Positions 11,351 to 22,594 of a stretch of DNA of 64,000 nucleotides are shown here, piece by piece. Below the pieces are notes generated by a model. The model was not told the DNA's origin. It saw only the letters and a list, made by a program, of their open reading frames with translations, and searched no databases. Position numbers and translations under genes: made by a program. Source of the stretch: Leptodactylus fallax (Eukaryota; Chordata; Amphibia; Anura; Leptodactylidae); assembly GCA_947044405.1 (NCBI GenBank), contig CAMRHE010000012.1, forward strand, positions 7,808,001 to 7,872,000, read 5' to 3'. Positions within the stretch are counted from its first letter, which is position 1; every line of letters begins with the position of its first letter.

Positions 11351-12010
11351 CCTTAACATTATTATTATTATTATTATTGTTTATTTATATTGCACCATTA
11401 ATTCCATGGTGCTTTACATTTGAGGATTTACATACGGTACACAAGATATACAAAACAGATAATACTAAAAGTGACCAACTGGCACAGTGGGATACAGGGC
11501 CCTGCCCACAAGGGCTTGCAATCTATGAGGGAAGAGAGATAGAGACAGAAGGGGGAGAGACTGTACAGGTGGTGGTGTGGTGACAGTAGTGTTATTGGAG
11601 GTTGTAGGCCTTCCTGAATGAGTGAGTCTTCAGGGCCTTCTTGAAGCTTGTGATTGTGGGGGACAGTCTTATGTGTCTTGGTAATGAGTTCCAGAGTATG
11701 GGGGATGCACGGGAGAAGTCCTGGAGATGTTTGTGTGAAAAGCGGATAAGAGCAGAGCTGAGTAGGAGGTCTTTGGAGGATCGGAGGTTACGTGGGGGCA
11801 GATAGAAGGAGATTAGGTCGGATATATATGGAGGGGACAGGTTGTCGATGGCTTTGTATGTCAGTGTTAGTAGTTTGAACTCTATTTGCTGGGCAATGGG
11901 TAGCCAGTGAAGGGAATTGCAGAGGGGAGCAGCTGATGAAGAACGAGGGGAGAGGTGTATTAAGCGAGCAGCACAGTTTAAGGTGGACTGGAGGGGGGCG
12001 AGACAGTACA
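11351..12010 (-). mobile_element. CR1/L2-group LINE 3' end (5'-truncated)
   Basis: Read on the minus strand, this encodes the C-terminus of a LINE ORF2 (LNCAARLIHLSPRSSS, then WLPIAQQIEFKLLTLTYKAI, then RNLRSSKDLLLSSALI). It is followed by a 3' UTR with the ATTGCAAGCCCTTGTGGGCA segment and an (AAT)n tail, here seen as (ATT)n at 11357-11379. The same 3' end is present at 22431-22594, 46789-46996 and 50155-50391, so all are copies of one family. The copy is 5'-truncated as usual for LINEs. No duplication could be defined. Confidence 0.8.
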
Positions 12011-13420
12011 GTATTTCTCAGCAATGAAATATAAGACAGTGCAAGTATTTGTGCTTTAGCTGGCATATTCTAGGCATATTCCTAAACATAAATGAAAATA
12101 CATAAATAAAATAAAAAATTAGGATAAAGAACCATGTTTGAATAATGTGATGATAGAAATCTATGCTGACATACAAATAGAGTACTTCACTGCAATAATA
12201 TTGTACTATCACTCAGGAATACAAAATATATAATAAACCTTGTATATTTTTGTAAAGCATTGTGTTATTTTCTATATGGTTTGTTTAGATGTTTTAGAGC
12301 TCAAGATAGAAAAACAAATATCCCTCCAATGAATGTTGTCCATATGCTGTGTCTGTGATGCTGTCAGAATCCCCTTAGGTTCCATCTGGTAAATGAAGTG
12401 AACTGTACCATAGTTTCTTTGAACTTCTTGGAGGTTTGCTGATTAATGATCGAGCCAGCTAATAGTATCTCTTTTTCACATTAGTTGTGGATCATCAATT
12501 GGGCAACATGTTGAACATGTTAGGCAGCATCTTCACTAAATGTTTACCAGATACATATAGGAAAAATATAAGATTTTAAAAAATATATATTGAATTATTG
12601 TAGTTTATACCACAGTTAAGGGACAAATGATTAACCATTGTAGTCTAGCATGGACTAAAGAAGCATATTCTCAAGAATAATCAGTATATTATGAAATAAT
12701 ATACATGTAATGTGTACAAATACCATACCTACAAAATAAATCACAGACTATCCCTTAACAATTCAATAACATATTTTACTTTATTTAAAAATACTTTTTT
12801 ATCAAGAGGATCACATTGATGTCCACAGCAGTTGTTAAAATGTCCCAATATATTGGTTTAACCAAACAGAACCAGCCATCAATAACATAAATAGCAAAGT
12901 GTACATCTGTCTAAATAGTATATTGGAGTAATACCATATATCTTACTGCAAATGCCAAAACTAAAGTGTCCGACATTCCATTACAACTATTTGACTGGAT
13001 GGAAATTAAACTGTAAAGATCAAGAGCAATTGAATATGTTGCTAAAGAATAGTGAGAAGCATAATTTCCTACTACAGTGGGTATAAAGTGCAGTGTCCCA
13101 GGGCATCGATGCACATTTCGTAATCTGCATCAGGAGACATTTCTTGTATGGCTGGATGTACTGTGTAAAGTATTGTTATCAAAATTACCACAACCTATGT
13201 ACTCATTCAAGCAGTACATTTCCTATAAATCCTTGTTTTTAGACATGAAGGTTTAAACACAAGAAGGATTGCTCTTGGCTGCTAAGTAGTGGAACAGAAG
13301 ATGGAGGTCCCCACAGTCTTCGTACAAAAGTAACAGTTAAATAATGAACAGCATCTGATAACAAGGATACTTTGGCTAATTCAGATATTTTCTGTTCACA
13401 AACCTTCGCCTAGCATACTG
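12011..13420. other. AT-rich anonymous sequence
   Basis: AT-rich, no supported gene, RNA or repeat family. Only short spurious open frames. Confidence 0.35.
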
Positions 13421-13683
13421 AGGGTAGGTTCACATCTGCACAGGAGTCTCAATTGGAGACTGTGCTGCAGAAACCCACTGAAAATCGGCAGAGAGAAAAG
13501 TCTTGCACAGAGGACATTTCTCTCCACAGGTTTCAGTATAAAACCCGGTGGACCCCATTATAGTCTGTGGGGTCCTCAGGTGTCCGTGGGTACCCTCTGT
13601 TTTAGCCGCCTGGCTCTCTGTCTTTCGGGTCCCCCGGCGGACCCCAATGATGGAGACACGTGCGCAGATATGAACCTAGCCTG
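13421..13683. repeat. Dispersed MITE-like repeat
   Basis: Opens AGGGTAGGTTCACATCTGC and closes with the inverse of AGGCTAGGTTCATATCTGC, giving ~19-bp terminal inverted repeats with two differences. The interior contains CAGTATAAAACCCGGTGGA and CCCATTATAGTCTGTGGGG. Partial relatives are at 41376-41488 and about 50395-50480. Target duplication not resolved. Confidence 0.6.
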
Positions 13684-14740
13684 ACACTCTGAAACAAAAT
13701 GGGTATCCTCTTTATTTATTTGTGTCTCAATCCCCCTTTTGAAATCTTGTTTTATCATGAAAGAATATGATGTAAGTGTACATGGTGAATATTAATTACA
13801 GTAGTGGGCATCTTAACAGTTCTTTCACTATTAGATGAAAACAAAGGACCACATAAAAGTTTAAAAACAAATTGTCTCCCCAATATCTTAAGCCATAGAA
13901 TGGTAGCCTCAGGGGTTACTTATGTCCCTGTAACCAATGAGGATGCCATTCTATGGCGGGACAAGTCAGGGAAGCATTGTGGTCTTTTTATTTAGTCTTT
14001 AGTAAATATCCAGACATTTCAATTAGTTGGTCTTTTAAATTTCTGAAATTACTGACTAGATGATGAGTTGAAGTATACACAATTACTGTAGCTCTTACGC
14101 CAGATTTAACCATGATAAACCATAGGATGACACAATAAACAGAAATATAAAACAGTGTTATCTCCTACAGTTGCATTGCAGAACCTCAATAGGTGACCCA
14201 GGGAAACCCTTTTCTCTATCAGACACCTTAGATACTACAGTTATACAATGTATACTAACTCCGCTAAACCAACTTGCTGTGTCTATACTGGATTCCCCAA
14301 TTCTTAGGGAATCGAGAAGTTGGCATTTTATACTCTATTTGAAAGTGGCAAATCCATTAGTATGTGAAAATGCCGTGGAATGGTGGGCTGTGGATAATAT
14401 TGTTTGTTTTTTCCTGATATTAGTGCTAAATATAAGGAAAAAGTCCAAAAGGTTATAAAACACTGTTTGCCTACCCAGGTAATAACATCATAGGACAGAA
14501 AATAACAGTACATATTTAAGTTATTGCAGGAGAATAGTTGAAAAAGTCTAAAGCAGACACAAGTCTATTTACCTGGCTCATTTATTTTTTTACTAAAATC
14601 TATGATGATTTATGATACCAGCAGGCAGACATACAAACTGACTACTGGACTAAGTATGTACAAATAGGATTATTTACACACAGCTACTTATTACTCAGTT
14701 CTGGAAACACTTAATGCCAAAAATGCAAGTGATTAATAGT
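13684..14740. other. Anonymous intergenic sequence
   Basis: No gene supported. An imperfect inverted pair, CCATAGAATGGTAGCCTCAG (about 13894) and GAGGATGCCATTCTATGG (about 13939), forms a short hairpin. Otherwise unremarkable. Confidence 0.35.
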
Positions 14741-15440
14741 GAATGGTTTAAATAGAGTTCTCAATTGCCTTTCTAGACATAGAAGGTATTTGTAACATCT
14801 GTGCCTGTTTGGGTCTCTGTGCCACCCTCTGCTCGCACGCTGCGGCGCAGGAGGCGTGTTCAGTTTGATTCCTTGCTTAAGGTTCTTGTTGCTCAGTCTG
14901 AACACTTTCCTAGTACTTCTACACTGTAATTGAATTTCAGCCACACCCGTCTCCTGCACTTTGTTTCTTTCTTCTCCTCTAACAGTTAATCTTAGCCTTG
15001 CCTGTGTGATTGACAGCCTGTCTACCAATAAAGACTGGGGCAGGCCCTGGATTTACTATATACAGGTCATCAGCCCACACAGGTTTGCTGGCTATTTCTC
15101 TGTCCTGTGACTTTGTCCTTGCCAGCTTCCTACTTGCGCTTACTGTATTATTTCTGACCTCTGACCTTTGGCTTCACTTGTGACCACTCTCCTTGGATTT
15201 CGATATGGTACTGCTTTGTCTCTCTGTTTTTGACCCTTGGCTTGCTGACTTCTCTTCTGTGTTAGTCTTGTCTTGTTCTGTGTTACACTTATTTCTAGGA
15301 AGGATTTTGCCGCCCAATTTCTCCTGTCATTAGGACAGTGTGGCAAGTAGGCAGGGACAGGGGCTGGGTCGAGTTTAGGGCACACTGTCTTTGTCCTCCC
15401 ATTTTTCTGCAGCAGCACTGCGATATTGTTCAACTGGCAA
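14741..15440 (-). repeat. LTR-like or other retroelement block (uncertain)
   Basis: A C/T-rich block of higher complexity than its AT-rich flanks, containing CCAATAAAGACTGGGGC (AATAAA at 15027) and repeated GACC.CTTGGCTTG/CTGACCTTTGGCTTCAC phrases (about 15160-15245). These recall terminal repeats of frog LTR elements. No internal genes, primer site or paired copy is present, so it could be a solo LTR or another dispersed repeat. Strand is a guess. Confidence 0.3.
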
Positions 15441-15945
15441 TTCCCTTACAGTATTGGTGTTCCTCTAGACATTTTATATTTCTCAAATTTCATAACATAA
15501 AATGTGAAAAACTGAGCTAAATAGATTTTAGATTTTGTCCCCTCTTACATCATTTTTTTTGTAGAGATTGGTAAGCGTTTATTGTCTACATACAATTATT
15601 ACAATCAATGTATTAAACCTTGTATGATTATATGAAGGCAAGATGGTTACATGGATGAATGGAGATTGAAAAGTGTAGCATAGAAAAAAGTAGTTGAAAG
15701 GTGAAATGCTGAGTGTTCCCAGTCTGTAATTTTTTTTTTTATTCTGAAGTATTATAATCTGTTTGCTTTCATGTTTTGGATTACCCCTTACTTCTTGAAT
15801 TAAACCTAAAGAATAAACATCAGAAATAGTCCTATAACAAAAGTAGTATAAAGAATAAAGCAGAGTGGTGTCCTATGAGAATACAAAGTTCATTTTAAAA
15901 GGATAACAAAAACAAGTGGGACAAAAGCCCTTATGTATCCTAATA
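15441..15945. other. Anonymous intergenic sequence
   Basis: AT-rich; nothing recognised. Confidence 0.35.
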
Positions 15946-16027
15946 AGGAGCAACTGAGCATTGTGTTTTGCATATTAAGTTAGCTCCCTTCCAAAAAGTG
16001 AAAGATGTTAACTTCCAAAAGGTGATA

Positions 16028-16073
16028 CAGTCAATATCACTAGGTTGTCTATGAAACCTAGTGATATTGACTG
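16028..16073. repeat. 19-bp perfect inverted repeat (hairpin)
   Basis: CAGTCAATATCACTAGGTT (16028-16046) and its exact reverse complement (16055-16073) are separated by the 8-nt loop GTCTATGA. Confidence 0.95.
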
Positions 16074-16121
16074 GGATAAAAGCCAAACTAGAACATCTCT
16101 CCCACAAGTAATAAAGACACA

Positions 16122-16167
16122 TCTGCAGACAAGTGTTTTAGGGTTATTGCCCCCTCATCAGTGCAAA
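16122..16167 (-). ncRNA. Hammerhead ribozyme relic, type I
   Basis: On the minus strand: stem I 5' strand UUUGCA (16167-16162), conserved box CUGAUGA (16161-16155), stem II with GGGGG facing CCC plus a G.U pair and loop CAAUAA (16154-16140), then AAA-A where GAAA is expected (16139-16136). A 2-bp stem III with loop ACUU follows, then cleavage triplet GUC (16130-16128), and stem I 3' strand UGCAGA (16127-16122), which pairs with UUUGCA. Every element of a minimal Penelope-type hammerhead is in place. The CG before AAA has become TA, which turns the essential G12 into A and a stem II G-C into G.U. This looks like CpG decay, and it predicts loss of cleavage. Confidence 0.72.
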
Positions 16168-16260
16168 GCACATGGTACTGGTTTGGCTAGGTGAGAGGTT
16201 TTATAGATGTGGATCAGAAGAGATGCTATGTCTTCTTAGGAAGACATTGCCTTTGTAGGC

Positions 16261-16649
16261 CAACTTTTGGTGTGTAGAGTTTAACAGACCATGTATGCTC
16301 TTCTAAGAATTCTGGGAAAGGAAAGGAATATTCAAATAAGTTCTCAATGGAAAAAGAAAAACTCCCTGTAGCATAAGCATTGACTCTTCATTAGTAAAAG
16401 AATCCCTGCTTTATTGGAAGAACCATAAGGAATTGAGGAACCAAGTTTGGATTCTTTCAGGTATGAGTCACTGTTCTTTTTAGAGGAGTCTCTAGTTTGG
16501 CAGGTAAGAGAGAATTTGACTACTATTAATTAATATCTATAGTACTAGGCCCTCCTGGGCATCAGAAAACCTATCCAGATGCTTTACAGTAGAATGTAAA
16601 TATGATTTGAGGCATGCAATCTCAGGTCTGCACAGAGATGAAAGTTTTG
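16261..16649. other. Anonymous sequence next to Penelope relic
   Basis: No gene seen. It may be further Penelope-like non-coding sequence, but nothing diagnostic is visible. Confidence 0.3.
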
Positions 16650-16844
16650 GGCTTGTGCAGAGGAGTAATATGAAGGTCCTGGGTCCCAATGCAAAATTAG
16701 TATCAGGCCCCCAAGTAAAGTGTATTGTTTAGAGTACAAATCTCCGCATATTGGGAAGAAACAATTTATAAGCACCTTGAGGCTCCTGGGCCAATGTGCA
16801 ACCACATCCCCTTTACCCCCTCAAGTTATGCCTCTAGGCTTTTG
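16650..16844. mobile_element. Small hAT MITE
   Basis: Element 16658-16836 has ends CAGAGGAGTAATATGAAGG and, read inward from the right, TAGAGGCATAACTTGAGGGG. Flanking octamers GGCTTGTG and GGCTTTTG match at 7 of 8 positions. Internal CTCCTGGGCC and CCTGGGTCCCAATGC phrases resemble the 731-854 element. Confidence 0.68.
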
Positions 16845-17027
16845 GCTGGGGTGTTTATTCAGAGTAGAATAGTAGAATTAGTAAAAAATAAAAACAAAAT
16901 AAATATAATAGATTTTACATTTGAAGATAATAGAGTGATAATAATATTAGCTTCTTCTTAAGTGTTTTTTGGTTACTCCTATATACAGTATTGCAATATG
17001 CACAAATAATAAAAAAATATAAGTTAT
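16845..17027. other. AT-rich spacer
   Basis: Short AT-rich spacer; nothing recognised. Confidence 0.3.
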
Positions 17028-17400
17028 TTAAAGAGGACCTTTCATGTACTCAAGCACATGCAGTTTTATATACCGCTAGAAAGCTGAAAGCGCACTGTCG
17101 GCTTTCCCGTTATGTGCCCCAGGGCTGGAGCTATCGGTGCCGTTAGTTTCAGCACCAATGTCTGCCCACTGTCAGAAGGGTGTGCTTGACAGTCTCGGTG
17201 GGCGGTAAGGAACGCCCCCTCTGACAGTATAGGGCTATGGACGAGTACTTATAGTCCTCATAGAACAGATAGACTGTCAGGAACGCCCTTCTGACAGTGG
17301 GCAGAGATCAATGCCGAAACTAACAGCACCGATATATCCAGCCTTGGGGCACATAACGGGAAAGCTGACAGTGCACTGTCAAATCTAAAAAGTGTTGTTT
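17028..17400. mobile_element. T2-like foldback element, right end truncated
   Basis: Starts TTAAAGAGGACCTTTCATG. Two inverted halves are visible: GCACTGTCGGCTTTCCCGTT with ATGTGCCCCAGGGCTGG (17090-17130), and the partner CCAGCCTTGGGGCACAT with AACGGGAAAGCTGACAGTGC (17338-17376). The terminal TTAA on the right is not seen; hAT sequence follows. Confidence 0.6.
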
Positions 17401-18064
17401 TTAGATTTGACAGGCTAAGTGTTAAGTGTTGTTTAAGTGTTTTTTTTTTTTTTGTTGTTGTTGTCCACCCATAATGCAGCCTAATGGCCTGCGCTAATCT
17501 AAAGAAGAAAAAAATCTTGTTAATTAGTTGTTTTTTTTTTCTACTCTTAGTCTTGCAGTCTACACTCATCTAAAAACAAAAAGCTCTATTATTTAAAGCA
17601 GACTTTTCTTGAAACAACAAAAACTAAACTAAAATAAAAAGGCATAATGTACACACAGAATTGTTGCCAATGTCAGAATGTCAATTATCAATTGCTGACA
17701 ATCAATATCACTATTATAATTAAGCAATGTTCAGTAAAAATGCTACTGGAAAAAAACAAGGACAAGGAAACACACATGAAAGTACTAACAATAATATGGG
17801 TGGTAACAGCAACATTACTTCTGATTTTGGTGGCACCACCAGTAGCCGCAGGATTGTCATACTTCCTGAAAATTAAGTTTTTGATTATTTAGCTTGCTAA
17901 TTTTAGTCACAGGAGGATATTGCATTGGAGAGTGATAGGATCTTGAGTCAGGCTTCTGTTCCTCCTCCTCCTCATACATAACATGTAATTTACAACAGGG
18001 CTTTTCTGGACTGTCAACCAAGTATCCTTCATATTCTTCACTGACACAGATCCCTGGTAGTAAT

Positions 18065-20620
18065 GTGGCACCTATTAAGAAATCTGTTTCTCATACTCAG
18101 AGTCTTCCTCCTCTTTTTGATGAGCTGAATAAGAACAGTCTGCATTGTGTGCAAGCAGAGGAGGAAGACATGACTCTTGGTGTTGAAGGTAGCAGTGGAA
18201 GGGGGTGTGGTACTACTACTGGTAGTCATTCTGGTAGGAGCGCTAGGGGGAAATCTGGAGGTAGAAATTCTAAGAGTGTGCAGAAATCACATGGCCATGA
18301 TGTGTCAGAAAAAAGTGGGGAAGACTGTGACATTGCTGCTGATGATGATTCTTTTGTGGATAGAACCTGGCAACTGGGTCAGGGTGACATCAGATGAAGA
18401 GGATGGTGGCAATGACGATAGTAATGATTCAAGCCATTTTTCAGGCCTAACATCCAAAAAGTCTGCCTGGTGCAGACCTATGGAAAGCTCTCAGTGTGGT
18501 ACTGGTGATGATAGAGGCAGACACATTTCCACTACTGCTTGTGTTGGCAGCAGCATGTACACGTGGTCATCTACAATGTGGGAAATTTTTTCTGCACTGC
18601 CAGATGATAAATCCATAGCAATGTGCAAAATCTGCAAGCAGAAACTTGACTGTGGAGGAACAAATGTAGGAATGACATCTCTACATACCCACATGAAAAG
18701 GCATCACCAGCTTATTTGGCAAAATAGACTTGGCAGTGGCACTGACAGTGTACATGAACAAAGAATGTTGTACTTCTCCCTTCCTTGTAGGCAGGCCACA
18801 TCTACACCTAACATATGTTCATTATCATCATCGCCAACTGTTTCTCCTTCTCCTACTACTCCTCTTCCTCCACTTCCATGACAAAATTGGTCATCCCTAA
18901 AGGAATGTGTGTCCAGGAGACACTAACATGCGTCCAGAATCCAGCGGTTCTGCAACTCAACTTAACCAAGCCAAGCTGCTGGTGGTCCAGTTGCTGCCGT
19001 ACCACTTAGTGAATTCCACTGCGTTTTGCTAACTGATGGTATGCACTCAACCTCAATGGAGGATACCTACCATTATTTCTCTAGGAAAGCTATCCCTACT
19101 TTATGTTGCCATGTATCAGAGAATGTGGGCCTTTCCTTGGATTTATCAATTTGGGAAAAGGTGCATGGCACCATCGACAAGTATAACAGCAATTATGGAC
19201 AATGGCTTTCACGGTCCACTGGGTCAATGTTTTGAGTGGAAGATGCCACAGTCCAGAAACCTAACAAGGCCAAGTGCTAGTTCCACCACATCTGTGCAGG
19301 CCTGGTCCCAACCATACAGGGCCCATCCACTTTCTCTGGATCCTCCTCTCTGAACTATTTTCATCACCATCTTCACCAGGGCAGTGCGTTTCTTCCACTC
19401 CTCCTCCCCACTAGAATTATTGGTGTAAGGTGAAGTGCTGCCTTGCAGGTTTACAATTAATGAATTTGATTCAGAGGAGCCACACCAAGGAAAAGCTGCT
19501 TTTCTGTATACTGCAGCAAGTATCCTGCTAGAAGGCCCCTCGCCAACTCCAACTGGACAGCTTTGCTAGCAACAATAGCACTAATATTGTTGCTGACGAA
19601 TAACAAATTGTCCCTTTATGGCGCATGTCCATAATCTGGTGGTTCGCTGCTTATTTAACTTGTATAGTGGCTTAAAATAGATGCTCCTCATGGTCAGAAA
19701 AGTATTTGTGAATTTCAGCCATTCTTAAACAGTCTGCTTTTGTACCGCCTTGTCTGCAGCATTCCACCTTAAACATACTAGACCGTCTCTGACCAGCAAA
19801 AGGTGGTGAACAATTACTTCATGCAGTAGACCACAGGGAAAATGTGTTATTTTGAAATACTTCATTGGAGGCTCATGAGGGCAGTATCTTCCAAGATGAT
19901 GATGATGACGACCAAGTAGGCCAAGAACACCAACCATGGCAGGCCCCTGGCAGGCTGTATGCTCCGCTGCTCAGACAGTGACAAGTGTATTATTAGCATC
20001 AAGCAGAATACTGGATGGCATTGCTCTTAGCCCCTCACTATAAAGCCAAAATTAATTCTTCCTTGCTTCCCAAAGGGAGGAAACATTTTAATATTATCAG
20101 GATAGGATGTATACCCAGCTTTTAGGGAGACCACTGCAACTGCCAGTAGCACATGTACTGAGGTGGCCTCTGCCACTTCCGGTCCACCTTACTCAGCCAG
20201 GGCTCCACCTCCTCTGCCAGTGCCACAGCTCCAAGTGTTAGGAGTAAAAGCAGCAGAAGCAGCCAGGCCCAAAACAGTATCTGGAATATTTTTCAGTTTG
20301 CAGCACCAAACAGATCCACAACAAGTAACTGACACCCAAAGGCTACACAATCATACTTAAAATGCACATATATACCAGCAGATAACTGTGACCCCATGAA
20401 ATTCTGGGCCAATAGGTTAGAGCAGTGAAAAGAGCTGGTCCAGTATGCCATGGGAGTTGTATCTTGTCAAGCATAATGGCTGAGAGGGTATTCAGTGCTG
20501 CCAGTGGCATTGTAACATCTAAAAGGACAAAGCTGTCTACCTCTAGCATGGAGAAAAATTACTTTTGTCAAAATGAATCAGGCATGGATCAGTTTGGATT
20601 TTCGCATACCTCCAGTTGAT
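18065..20620 (+). pseudogene. hAT transposase pseudogene (BED finger ... hATC)
   Basis: The product would be a hAT-family transposase, a nuclear DNA-binding RNase-H-fold enzyme. The N-terminal part (18065-18397) is Ser/Gly-rich and acidic, ending SGEDCDIAADDDSFVDRTW. After a frameshift near 18390 the frame continues at 18397-18881 with DEEDGGNDDSNDSSH and a BED zinc finger: STMWEIFSALPDDKSIAMCK, CKIC, then TSLHTHMKRHH (about 18550-18710). A later piece (19026-19235) reads LLTDGMHSTSMEDTYHYFSR and LSIWEKVHGTIDKYNSNYG. The C-terminal dimerisation region is recognisable at 20425-20619 as IMAERVFSAASGIVTSKRTK. The middle (19236-20420), where the catalytic DDE residues should be, is riddled with stops. 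Non-functional. Confidence 0.72.
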
Positions 20621-20699
20621 GCCTGAGAATAATGGTGCCAAAGTCTCCCTTTATCATCATGTTCAATTTACTGTATTGCTGATGCTGCTTGCTACTGCT

Positions 20700-21033
20700 A
20701 AACAGCTACTACCACTGCCACCACTCAAAAAGACATGTCCATCATATTAAGCCCTGTCGCACTGTCACACATGTTGCCACACCTACCACCACTGCCACCA
20801 CTCAGCCATACATGTCATGCAGCTTGCTCCATCATAATATGCCCTGCTCACTGCCGCACGTTACAGCTACCACCACTCAGCCAAGACATCTCCTGCGGTC
20901 CCGTCCTTCATATTCTGATATAATGCAATGCTGCACTGTCACACACGTTGCCACAGCTACCATCACTGCCTCCACTCAGCCAAACATGTCCTGCTACCTG
21001 GTCCATCATATCATTCCATGCCACACTGCCAAA
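20700..21033. repeat. Degenerate minisatellite, ~90-bp units
   Basis: About four diverged units built on ACCACTGCCACCACTCAGCC followed by ACATGTC and CATCATAATATGCCCTG-type segments. It lies just after the hATC-coding part, in the former 3' non-coding region. Open frames across it reflect the repeat. Confidence 0.65.
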
Positions 21034-21115
21034 GTAATTTTGCTCCCATGAAGGGATAATTTTTGGTGGCTATTTTTTTTTTTTTTGTGAAAAGCCCATT
21101 CTTCAACAATTTTCA

Positions 21116-22322
21116 ACTACCTCTTAGTGGCCCCAGACAGTACAATATGCTCCCCAGCAGCCCGACACAATATAATATGCTCCATACAGTATAATACGCA
21201 TCCCACAGTGCCCCCCCAGTATAATGCTCCACAGTGGCCTAACACAGTATAATATACTCCCCAGGGGGGTTCCCCCAGTATAATGTTCCATAGTGGTCCC
21301 TCACAGTATAATATGCTCCCCACAGTCCCCCCATTATAGTGCTCTACAATGGCTCCACAGAGTATAATATGCTCCTGAGAAGCCCTACACAATATAATAC
21401 ACTCCACAGTGGTCCCACACAGTATAACAGGCTCCCCACACTGCCCCTTCCCCCCAGTATAATGCTCCACAGTGCCCCCCCAGTATTTTGCTCCACAGAG
21501 GCCCCACGCAATATATTATGCTCCCCAGAGTTTACCCCAGTATAATGCTCCAGAGTAGGCCCCACGCAGTATAATATAGTCCCCAGAGGGCCCCCTAGTA
21601 TAATGCTCCTTAGTTCCTGACCCAAATAATGCCCCACAGTGGCACCACTCAATATAATATGCTCTGCATATGGCTCCCCAGAATAATGCTCCACAGTGAC
21701 CCCATACAGTATAACATGCTCCAGAATGGCCTCCACATAGTATAATATACTGCCCAGAGAGGTTCCCCCAGTATAATGCTCCACAGTGGCCCAAAACAAT
21801 ATAATATGCTCTCCAGAGGGCCCCCCCACAGTGTAATGCTCCACGGTGGCCCCATACAGTATATTATGCTCTCCAGAGGGGGCCCCAGTATAATGCTCCA
21901 AAGTGACCTCATAGAATATAACATGCTCTCCAGAGCCCACCACACATTTTAATGCTCCACAGAGGCCCCATGCAGTATAATATGCTATCCAGAGGGCCCC
22001 CCAGTATAATGATCCACAATGGCCCACACAGTATAATATGCTATTCAGAGGGGCCCCCCAGTATAATGCTCCACAGTGGCCTCACACAGTATAATATGCT
22101 ATCCAGAGGGCCCCCCAGTATAATGCTCCACAGTGGCCCCACACAGTATAATATGCTATCCAGAGGGGGGCCCCCCAGTATAATACTCCACAGTGGCCCC
22201 ACACAGTATAATATGCTATCCAGGGGGCAACCCAGTATAATGCTCCACAGTGGCCCCACACAGTATAATATGCTATCCAGAGGGCCCCCCCAGCCAGTAT
22301 AATGTTCCACAGTGGTCCCACA
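21116..22322. repeat. Minisatellite, ~57-60-bp units
   Basis: Tandem units contain CACAGTATAATATGCTATCC, AGAGGGCCCCCCAGTATAAT and GCTCCACAGTGGCCCCA. Each unit is a dimer of the ~30-bp GCTCC.CAGTGGCCC/CAGTATAAT monomer that is also found at 5277-5756. The right half (21960-22310) is the most homogeneous, the left half is diverged. Long open frames here on both strands are repeat artefacts. Confidence 0.92.
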
Positions 22323-22344
22323 GACTCCCTTAGTGCTATTAATA

Positions 22345-22384
22345 TATTATACTCTGGGGTCTCTTCAGATCCCAGAGTATAATA
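22345..22384. repeat. Palindrome copy 2
   Basis: TATTATACTCTGGGGTC and inverse GATCCCAGAGTATAATA with one arm mismatch. Same palindrome as 5205-5248. Confidence 0.9.
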
Positions 22385-22430
22385 ATCGAAGGCCCCGGGG
22401 AGGTAAGGGAAAATAACAAACAATTATACT

Positions 22431-22594
22431 TACCTCATAGATTGTAAGCCCTTGCGGGCAGGGCCCTCTATCCCACTGTGCCAGTTGGTCACTGTTAGTA
22501 TTATCTGTTTTGTACATCTTGTGTACCGTATGTAAATCCTCAAATGTAAAGCACCATGGAATTAATGGTGCTATATAAATAAACAATAATAAAA
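22431..22594 (+). mobile_element. LINE 3' end inserted in hAT composite
   Basis: A 3' tail of the CR1/L2-group LINE: GATTGTAAGCCCTTGCGGGC ... CTATATAAATAAACAATAAT. It splits the ATACTTACCTTGCCTTACC motif seen intact (inverse strand) at 54426-54445, with a probable 5-bp TACCT duplication. It is therefore younger than its host. Confidence 0.75.

Larger units (their letters stand above)
15946..16260 (-). mobile_element. Penelope-like terminal region (pLTR remnant)
   Basis: The region contains a hammerhead-ribozyme-like motif (16122-16167, minus strand) and a perfect hairpin (16028-16073). Hammerhead motifs in terminal repeats are established for Penelope-like elements. No RT coding is seen nearby. 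Boundaries are approximate. Confidence 0.5.
17401..21110 (+). mobile_element. Decayed autonomous-type hAT element, copy 1
   Basis: This segment is colinear with the minus-strand copy at 38460-41060: shared blocks include the TTGTTGTTGTCCACCC region (~17453), the TGGTGGCACCACCAGTAGCC region (~17829) and the CAACAATAGCACTAATATTG region (~19567). Unlike copy 2 it keeps the BED finger and the C-terminal dimerisation motif. Both termini appear lost, with a T2-like element on the left and a minisatellite-bearing hAT on the right. Confidence 0.65.

Noticed and set aside
14711..15028. 105-aa minus-strand open frame
   Set aside because: Falls in the LTR-like block; composition is explained by the CT-rich repeat and no motif is seen.
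21344..22027. 227-aa minus-strand open frame with repeated WSIILG/ESILYC phrases
   Set aside because: It is the minisatellite read as protein; unit length near a multiple of 3 keeps it open by chance, and similar frames exist on both strands and at 54606-55000.
21116..22322. CRISPR-like regular repeat spacing
   Set aside because: Spacers are not unique: the whole unit is repeated and shares a core with the 5.3-kb and 54.5-kb arrays, and the genome is vertebrate.
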